From Chlorophyllum brunneum (lineage: Eukaryota > Basidiomycota > Agaricomycetes > Agaricales > Agaricaceae): DNA of 64,000 bases. How positions within the stretch are numbered: position 1 is the stretch's first letter; every line of letters begins with the position of its first letter. The translations under genes were made by a program, and so were the position numbers. The notes beneath the pieces are model-generated. The model saw only the letters and a program-made list of their open reading frames with translations, did no database searches and was not told the origin of the DNA. Shown here one piece after another: positions 56,994 to 64,000 of the stretch. The stretch covers positions 930,001-994,000 of the forward strand of contig OY756144.1 of the NCBI GenBank assembly GCA_963576785.1, in the 5' to 3' direction.

Positions 56994-58277
56994 TCAAGAA
57001 GTCGCCTTGATACACATCCTCTTGTGCTCCGGCCAATCCGCAAACTGATGCTCCTGCGAGCAATACCTCACCAACTTGCACTTTCCACAAACCTGACCAT
57101 ACGCCACCTTTGTCTCCCTTTCTCCCGTTTCACCATGATCACCGTGCTCATCCGAAACACCACTGGTGCTGCCTCCCTCGCTTCCTTCGATGGATTCTTC
57201 CTGCCCTTCTTCCTCGGTGATCAACTTTCCAAAACACACATTACATTCAATCCAATTGCACATCTCCTTTCTCTTAAACTTCCTTCTCTTTCCTTTATTG
57301 TTCACGAGCGGCAATATTGCAGCCCCGTTGACGCCTCGTCGAGGTAACCTGATCATCTCACACTCCTCTGTACAGCCCGGGTTGGGACAGCCTGTAGGGT
57401 AATCGTAGAATATGTCGGGATCGGGGACGTAATCTTGATGTGTGAAGAAAATTTGAGAGTATGATGTAGTTTGGTGGGAGAAGAGGACGACGAAGCGGGG
57501 TCGTTTTTCGTAAAGGATCGCACGAAGGGTCAAGTCGATTTGGGGAAAGCAGGGAAGGCGATGTTGTTTTGCTAGGCCATATTTCAAGCGCATATCTGGT
57601 TATCCATGTGTGCGTTTAATTGAAACGAGTGCAAGGTGAGATAAGAAAACTAGGCGTACGTCCGGTTTGTATCTGCTCCTCGATGCTATTTCTACGTCTA
57701 CGTCTGACGGCATATTTTGTTGCAAGCTCGAAATATGCGGTCACGTCATCCATTTCTTGTCTTTTCATATCTGTAACGATGATATAAATATCGTCACAAC
57801 CCCCGTCGTGCATTCCGCGAAGAAGCATCAATTCTGGGAGCTAAATACAGAAACAGTCAACCCGCGAGACCACACGAGCGCATATACACCACTCACCATT
57901 GTAAAAACGACAGGCATCATAGTCAATTTGCGTTCAGACATGGATTTGTGGTGGTAGACGTGCGTGGTCCAGGTTCTGTCCAGAGGAACCAAACGACCGG
58001 TATCGATAGTCCTACAGAACACGTTTTCAGGTACAAAATCGCCCTTGTTCCACGCGACAATTTGTTTTTTGTTTGGATTCTGGGCGGCGTGCTTGCGTTC
58101 ACGCAAGTCGCGAAACCACTCGCGGTAGGCATCGTCGGCGGGTGAACGGTGTTCGAGCCATTTGTCGATGAGCATATCGGTTGAATCGTGGTTGAGAGTG
58201 GTGCAGATGAGCTCAGAAGAGCATAGGGAAGGGGGTGTGAAGATGTTGTATGGACGGGGTTTTGGTGGGGACGGCAT
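56994..58277 (-). CDS. MYND-type zinc finger protein
   Basis: Three frames join through two introns. The start at 58277 gives MPSPPKPRPYNIFTPPSLC, then DKWLEHRSPADDAYREWF and WTTHVYHHKSMSERKLTMMP. The second exon reads LLRGMHDGGCDDIYIIVTDM. The third exon has LKYGLAKQHRLPCFPQIDLT, PDIFYDYPTGCPNPGCTEEC, a first Cys pair CNVC, an acidic 40-residue insertion (EEEGQEESIEGSEGG), and then CGKCKLVRYCSQEHQFADW with PEHKRMC at the C-terminus. MYND fingers bind proteins through Pro-rich motifs. Position six of the usual Cys set is His here (YCSQEHQ instead of YCSQECQ). The stop is TGA at 56994-56996. Partners are unknown. Confidence 0.75.
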
Positions 58278-58325
58278 GATGTTGAAAGTCTTGGAAGAAG
58301 GTGCTAGCTGATAAAAGTCATGTTA

Positions 58326-59361
58326 TTAGCCGGACTCATGACGCGATTTGGCCAGCCCTGAATCACGCCCAAAGAACAAAATGATTGCAAGGACTATTAC
58401 TAAACTACGGATGCTAATATAAGCCTCTACGTACTCAAAAGGGGCAGTGGTGGTGATGGTGGATGGGGCTGGGGGAGTGGCAGGTAGGGGTGGTCGGAGT
58501 GGTGGGGTGGGGAGTGCAAGGGGGAGGAATGTGGTGGTGGGGATGGTGAGGCTCGCAGGGGCTGGGGATGTGGTGGTGGTGGAACTGGGACGCATCTAGT
58601 AGACGTTCAGACACCACCTAACAGCGAAGGAGAGGAGACCAACCGATAACAAGTCTGACGGCCTTGCCCTCAGTCACACCATGCCCATTACTCACAATAT
58701 CAGCAACGTGCATATCCTCAGTAAGTCTCTTGCCACATTGGGTCTCCCAGTGCACTAGAGGCCTGTGATGGGCAGGGAGGTACCCCTGCGCGAATACAAA
58801 GTTGGTCAGATGAGCGAGGTGCTCAAAGCTGATACCCTGGTTCAGGCGAACGCGTTGGGTGGAGACCTTGGCAGTGGGGCTGTGAACATAGTAGTAGGTG
58901 AACCACAAGGTAGTCGGGGCATCCTCTGCGATCCATCAGCACTAGAACATCTATGAGCAACAGAAGCACTTACCAATAACCAGCTTAATCGCAGTCTCGG
59001 CACACTTGCCAACACCTTGCCTCAGGAGTTCATCAACAACGTCCGAGGGGTGTACAGGGGCACCATCTTTGCGAACCCAAGTAGCAACGGGGCGGTGACG
59101 AGCCTCAACAAAACCTTGACGGAAGACTTGAATATTCGTTCGTAATAATTCATCAAAGTCATAAAGCGTGGCAGCTGAACGTCAATAAATGTTGCCTGTG
59201 CACTGGATGGCAAGCAGTGGCGACATACCATACTCTAAAACGTCCTCAAGATCAACGAGCTTATGACCAGGGAACTCGAGGTCAACAAGTTGCGACGTAA
59301 GGGGTAGGTTTCCGCGAGAAGTAAACTGGTAAGCCAGCCAGAATTCACCACCTTGAGTCAT
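58326..59361 (-). CDS. Tandem two-repeat protein with probable C-terminal membrane anchor
   Basis: I do not recognise the family. Start 59361 (MTQGGEFWLAYQFTSRG). Two homologous units of about 90 residues follow one another. Unit 1 contains TNIQVFRQGFVEARHRPV and GVGKCAETAIKLVI; unit 2 contains TLWFTYYYVHSPTAKVS, FVFAQGYLPAHHRPLVHWE and GVTEGKAVRLVIG. Shared positions are an F-x-QG, an H-R-P, a W, and a final A-x-x-L-V-I. After a final intron comes a Pro/Thr-rich linker and a hydrophobic segment SIRSLVIVLAIILFF followed by a basic tail, with the stop at 58326-58328. That frame needs a weak donor after GC and the acceptor before TTCC; other acceptors give His/Pro-rich tails without a helix. 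A TATA box is present 100 bp upstream. Confidence 0.6.
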
Positions 59362-59460
59362 TTTAGATGAAGAGGAAGAACGAGACGAGAAAAGAGAACG
59401 AGAAATTGTTGATCCCAAAGCCGAAGCAAGGTGGGTTGAAGGCCAGGTAAACGTTGCGGG

Positions 59461-59468
59461 TTTATATA
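59461..59468 (-). promoter_or_regulatory. TATA box of the two-repeat protein gene
   Basis: TATATAAA on the minus strand, 100 bp upstream of the ATG at 59361. Confidence 0.5.
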
Positions 59469-59904
59469 CCCGACCCCTGGGGCGGATCCAGCTGGCCACA
59501 GTCGCACGACTGCGTAAGAATTTGGTGATCGGTGGCTCGGTGAGTATTTTGTACAGGGGCATTGTTCCGAGTGTTAGCGCTTGGAATATATTTGTCGTGC
59601 CATCTTCGTTCCAAGAACCCGGCCTCGTATCATATTCAGTGACAGAGGTCATGTACGACATAAGAAAACACCCGTCGGGCTTCAAGTTCCTAGTCACCAA
59701 TGACCAATCCAGTACGAACCCGCACTTTATTTACGTCGTGCACATCGGACCGCACTCTGACTGATGACGTTGGGGCGTTAGTATCACAGCATGTGGCTCA
59801 TTGAAACGGAGGCAAGTTTAAACCATAGCCATATGCAAGCGAGAGTCTTCTGAGCGAAGTATAAATAGCTTCGATCACATGTGGCAGGAAGCATTCAACA
59901 GACT
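59469..59904. other. Shared upstream region of divergent genes
   Basis: Between the two-repeat gene (minus) and S28 copy 2 (plus). A plus frame at 59522-59764 shows no family features, so this is treated as a promoter region. Confidence 0.45.
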
Positions 59905-59912
59905 TATATAAA
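59905..59912 (+). promoter_or_regulatory. TATA box of S28 peptidase copy 2
   Basis: TATATAAA, 40 bp upstream of the ATG at 59952. Confidence 0.55.
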
Positions 59913-59951
59913 GCTCAGCCCTGGGCGGCCCTACACACGCCGCGAGCATCC

Positions 59952-62173
59952 ATGGTTCGTCTCCTTCTCCTACTGGCCTTTACGTCTTCTGTAACCAGCA
60001 AACTCCCTCCGGCCAACCCCCACCTCCTTCGAGTTCTAGGTCCCCAAGCTATCAACCTCTGGCGTCTTGATCGTCAGGAAGCTCTTGAACAGGTTGCGTC
60101 GCGCCGTGATCTCCCACTTCGAACCGGCCTCACCGTTCAAGATGGTTGGAAACCTACTGAAGAGGATTACTTGCAAGTTGAGAAGGCAAGAGACGCGTCG
60201 GCAGAATTCGAGCCTCAGTGGTTCGAACAACCATTAGACCACTTTGATAAATCCAATACGCACACGTTCAAGCAGCGATACTGGGTGAACAAGAGACACT
60301 ACCAGGCTAGAGTCGGCGCGCCTGTTATCGTTCTTGATGGTGGAGAAACCAGTGGAGAGGTATGTCGGTTGTTTTGTTACATACTGCTATTGACTGAGGA
60401 GGAACAAATAGGACAGATTGCCCTTCCTTGATACGGGTATTGTTGAGATTCTCGCTAACGCGACGAATGGTCTTGGCGTGGTTCTGGAGCATCGTTACTA
60501 TGGTAACTTCTTCACCATTAAGAAACAACTCCCTATTCAGCTCTTTATCCAGGCGAATCCATCGGCGTCCAGAATTTAACCACCGACTCTCTCCGGTACG
60601 TCTGCCACATTAACTCCCTTTTAGCGACGAGTCTGATATGCAGTGGTTTAGTTGGCTCACCAACGAACAAGCTGCCGCAGACAGCGCGAACTTTTTGGCT
60701 AATGTGAAGTTTGACGGTATCGACGAGGACTTGACAGCTCCTGGCACTCCCTGGATCTACTATGGCGTACGTCGAACTCTAGTCATGACCCGGTCTTCAA
60801 TTTGATTTTACTTGTGTAGGGCTCATACGCTGGTGCCCGCGCAGCCCACATGAAGATCCTCTATCCCGACCTCGTATACGGTTCCATTGCATCCAGCGGT
60901 ACGCCCAACTTCACCTAAACTTTATGAAAAACCCTATCCTAAAAATATGCTGTGTATAGGAGTCACCCATGCCGCAATCGAAAACTGGCAATACATGGAA
61001 ATCATCCGCAAAGCCGCAGATCCTAAATGTTCCTCTCACCTCGTCAACTCTGTTAAAATCATAGACGCGATCCTCCTCAGCGGTATTTTCAAGAAACAAC
61101 TGAAAGGCTTGTTCGGTTTGGCTGACTTGGCTCATGATGACGATTTCGCTTCCACGATTTCTGTACGTACCACCGTTAGCCTCCTCGGTTCGGGAATACT
61201 TTTGACACAGTCCACTTTCGCAGGGCCCTCTCGGTTCGTGGCAATCGAAAGTTTGGGATCCCAAGTCCGACAGTCCGACGTTTGACAACTTTTGCGCGGC
61301 TTTGAATGCTCCGATATTTGGTATCTCTGAGCAGGCTACCGAATTGCCATTTGGTGACCCTGCGCGTATGATTGAGGTCGACGATGGTTTCAAATTGGAT
61401 CTATCCATTTTCAATTATGCGTCTTATATCAAGAACCATACGGTTTCGAGGTGTCGGACTAACGTCGAGGACGTGGGTGCTTCATTTTCTTTTGTGTGAA
61501 TTTACTGAGAGTTGCTTTTCAGTGTTTTGGAACTTATGATGATAGCCAATATCAAGAGACAGGTCTAGACCAGGATTGGAGGCTCTGGCAATTCCAAGTC
61601 TGTACTCAATGGGGTTACTTCACCGTACGTATCCCTTCCACAATTCTTCCCAAATAGTCTGACCAACATGATCTCTTTACCGCTAGACCACACCTCCCGA
61701 TCCCTCGCACCCCCGTATTCTCTCCCGGCTCATCACACTTCCATACGAATCAAAGATCTGCAAACAAGCTTATCTACCTGGCGAATTCATACAAGTACCA
61801 CCATTGCCTAACATCACTGCCGTGAACGCATTGGGAGATTTCGATATTGCTGCAGATCGTTTGGCTATTATCGATGGAGAAGTAGACCCATGGAGACCGG
61901 ATACTCCTCATAGTGACGATGCTCGACCAAGACCTGATACAATGCTAAGACCCTTCAAGTTGATTCCCGGTATGCCCTAATAAACCCACCTTTGATCATT
62001 CATTCCTGGTTAATTTCCTTTTTTGATTAAAAGGCGCTGTGCATCATTGGGATGAATATGGATTGGCTGATCCTACGCAAGAACCACCTGAGATACAAGA
62101 GATTCATGTGGCTGAAATTGCATTTGTGGGAGAGTGGTTGAAGGATTGGAAACCACCGACAAAGAAAGATTAG
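59952..62173 (+). CDS. Serine peptidase family S28, copy 2 (secreted)
   Basis: Paralogue of the gene at 47-49.5 kb on the opposite strand, head to head with it. The signal peptide is MVRLLLLLAFTSSVTS, then HLLRVLGPQAINLWRL. Motifs: PQWFEQPLDHFDKSNTHTF, KQRYWVN, VIVLDGGE, LDTGIVEILANATNGLGV, VLEHRYYG/ESIGVQNLTTDSLR, WLTNEQAAADSANFL, TPWIYYG/GSYAGARAAHM (nucleophile Ser), ENWQYMEIIRKAADPKC, LKGLFGLADLAHDDDF, DRLAIIDGEVDPWRPDTPH (catalytic Asp) and GAVHHWDEYGL (catalytic His). The stop is TAG at 62171-62173. Exons chain through about eight short introns without a break. Expected to cleave Pro-containing peptides outside the cell; the specificity is not predictable. Confidence 0.87.
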
Positions 62174-62811
62174 GGGGGGAAATGAAAAAGTTGAGTTATG
62201 AATGTTTACTTGGTAGGTAGATTTTCAGATGTTGGACTGTCCCGGTGGTGCAATATATACCGTATTAGCCAACTTGACGACATGCGCGATTCTTTGAAAA
62301 TTCCTGGAGTTGTTTGGGTGTATGCCTTGAGGGTGTACACACAGGACTGTCCTCTCATTTATTGCTGTGGCCAGTGCGTGAGCGTGACAGATGATGCCCC
62401 CTGTGTCAATATCCACAGAATGCTCGATATTTCAATGGTAGCACGGGATGGTGATCAACGATCAGAACACTACATGGACTATGCATCTCACACACCGGAA
62501 CGTATTGTATCCCGAGTTCAAGCAAAGACAATACAACTTGTAGATAACATACACAATACAGAGCGGTGGTAGATGGGATAGCCACACAGTAACGTCAAGG
62601 CTAATGGTGCATACGAGAGAATTTACTCCTGAAAGCCTAGTTCCTGGCAGGGTCATTGGCTCATGACGAGCACAAATAGTTCAGGCGTGAATATGAACAA
62701 CCCACCCTATTGAACATCAGAGTATCAGAGAGGGCCCGTGTCAATGTCTGTTTACCCGTCAATCAGTAAGAACTTAGCGCAGCCACGATGAAAGACTACC
62801 AGTTGTTGACA
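62174..62811. other. Intergenic between convergent genes
   Basis: 3' flanks of S28 copy 2 and of the second MYND gene. A 124-codon plus frame at 62198-62572 has no recognisable features. Confidence 0.45.
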
Positions 62812-63725
62812 TCAAAACGGAGTGCCATTGTCGAAACGGTCGCTCATTATTGCTTCCCAATTCTCTAGCCACGGTAGACCTGCAATCGTCCTCTTGCGAA
62901 CCGACGCAATTGGCACAGTGTGTATACCTTTCATTGGTAAACATTCGAGTAATAGACCAACGATCGATCCTTCTTGTCCATTTCCCCGCTGTAGCGCTAT
63001 CAATGCATCGATGGAAGCCTCCGATAATACTCGAGCAGCTTGTTGTGTAATTATCTGTGTTTCCACCAATTGGAAATGTTTTCCGATTTCGGTGTTGCCC
63101 TCACGCCATTTGACTCGTATGAAGACGACGTGCGATATGGCGCGCTTCCAGTTTCGTGGAAGCTCGAGGGCATGGATTGTAGAGGCCATCAAAGTCCTCA
63201 GATGAAAGTATTTCCACTTGTCGATACATTGGTCGAATTCGATCCAGGTCATATTGGGGGGTGGGTAATAAGGGACTTCGATAACCAAGCTAAGAGGGGA
63301 TTGATGAAGTGAGGCGATGAATTTGTCCATCTTGACAAGTGCGGCATGATAGTCTGATTCAACGCAATATAACTTGTGTTCCTAAAGACGAGTGTTGAGT
63401 TGTAAGACGAACCGCAACGATTAGCGTCGCGATTCCGTACATTCCAATGGGTTGCCTGGCATTGCTTAGAGCAATATCTAGCAATGGCTTAATCCGGAGT
63501 CGGTGGTTGATAACAGCGGGTGACTCACAAAGCGCTTCTGCACCGCATGCAGGATTTGAGCTTCACCTCCGTTCCCCTTTTGTAACATTTATCGCATCGT
63601 CGGGTGTTGTTCTTCGATAGACGCTGTCCAAGTGCTTTACGAGTGAGGTCGACGGCCGGGCCATAAAGGGTAAGTTGCCTCTTTGGCTGAACTTTGGATT
63701 GATTATTTGATTGCTTCGCCGACAT
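62812..63725 (-). CDS. Second MYND-type zinc finger protein
   Basis: Start 63725 (MSAKQSNNQSKVQPKRQL). The MYND finger is spread over three exons: RRCDKCYKRGTEVKLKSCM with RCRSA, then after an intron YCSKQCQATHWN, then after another NEHKLYC. This gives the full C-x2-C, C-x2-C, C-x3-C, H-x3-C set. The third exon continues VESDYHAALVKMDKFIA with about 170 further residues (LSLVIEVPYYPPPNMTW, HALELPRNWKRAISHVV, ALIALQRGNGQEGSIVGLL, GLPWLENWEAIMSDRF), ending at 62812. All zinc ligands are present, unlike the first MYND gene. The N-terminal finger followed by an uncharacterised C-terminal region is a common agaricomycete plan; the function is unknown. Confidence 0.75.
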
Positions 63726-64000
63726 GCAGGGAGGAATAAGAGCCTGGGACTGGGCAAACAGCTCAAGTCGAGCTTAAGTACTGCGTACAGTGCACAATAT
63801 CAGGGCATCCCGGAACTTGCCGAATGCAGGCAGAGGGCACACAACACAGATTCATCGGGTCACCCGCATTCTATAGATAGACCCATCTCCACTCGAAAAC
63901 CCTCAACGCATTTCCTCTGCGAGTCGATGTAATCGTTCACACCGTCACGCCAAAATTTTCTTGAGCCAATGTGAAACGGGATCTATTGCTTTGCCGTCCA

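Noticed and set aside
1..64000. Search for CRISPR arrays, bacterial operons, rRNA, LTR or terminal-inverted-repeat elements
   Set aside because: No short regularly spaced repeats, Shine-Dalgarno-led operons, rRNA signatures, or transposase and reverse transcriptase motifs were seen; the inverted repeats found are gene duplicates rather than transposon ends.

Overview
The window looks like nuclear DNA of an agaricomycete (mushroom-forming) basidiomycete. Genes are split by many short introns, mostly 47-65 nt. The families present are typical of that group: DUF6534 and DUF6533 membrane proteins, a copper-radical (glyoxal) oxidase, F-box-like/LRR proteins, a small CYSTM-type Cys-rich protein, S28 peptidases and MYND-finger proteins. 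Most long open frames cross introns, so the coordinates below are whole-gene spans from start to stop codon. Exon joins were worked out by eye from GT/GC-AG sites, reading phase and family motifs; no alignment or RNA data were available.

Layout. 0-7 kb: two DUF6534 membrane-protein genes in direct orientation (the first cut by the window edge) flank an intron-containing tRNA-Leu(AAG) and a steroid 5-alpha-reductase-like gene. 8-28.5 kb: two full ABCC/MRP-type ABC transporter genes face each other tail to tail. The 8 kb between them holds a secreted-protein gene, eIF3i (TIF34), an F-box-like gene, a membrane-protein gene (all minus strand) and a Sen15-like tRNA-splicing endonuclease subunit (plus strand). 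28.5-37.6 kb: a gene-poor stretch with a six-exon CYSTM-type gene and a DUF6533 membrane-protein gene on the minus strand. 37.6-52.4 kb: two glyoxal-oxidase-like genes, again tail to tail, enclose a membrane-protein gene, an FYRN/FYRC-domain gene, a sirtuin and the first S28 peptidase. 52.4-57 kb: gene-poor. 57-64 kb: a MYND-finger gene, a two-repeat tail-anchored protein, the second S28 peptidase (opposite strand to the first) and another MYND-finger gene.

The strongest theme is inverted duplication. Three paralogue pairs (ABCC, glyoxal oxidase, S28 peptidase) are each in opposite orientation. Within the ABCC and glyoxal-oxidase pairs, blocks that are nearly identical, introns included, alternate with clearly diverged blocks and have abrupt edges. 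That pattern suggests gene conversion between inverted copies, although assembly artefact must be excluded. The second theme is extreme exon miniaturisation: a one-nucleotide exon conserved in both DUF6534 paralogues, an exon that is only the ATG in eIF3i, 8- and 10-nt exons in the sirtuin (the 10-nt one codes its NAD-binding Gly-Ala-Gly), an 11-nt exon in the CYSTM gene, and 13-, 15- and 23-nt exons carrying nucleotide-binding motifs of the ABC transporters.

No virus, CRISPR array, rRNA or intact transposon was recognised. The genes do not form an obvious single pathway. Eukaryotic housekeeping genes (eIF3i, Sen15, sirtuin) are interspersed with secreted or membrane genes of expanding families.
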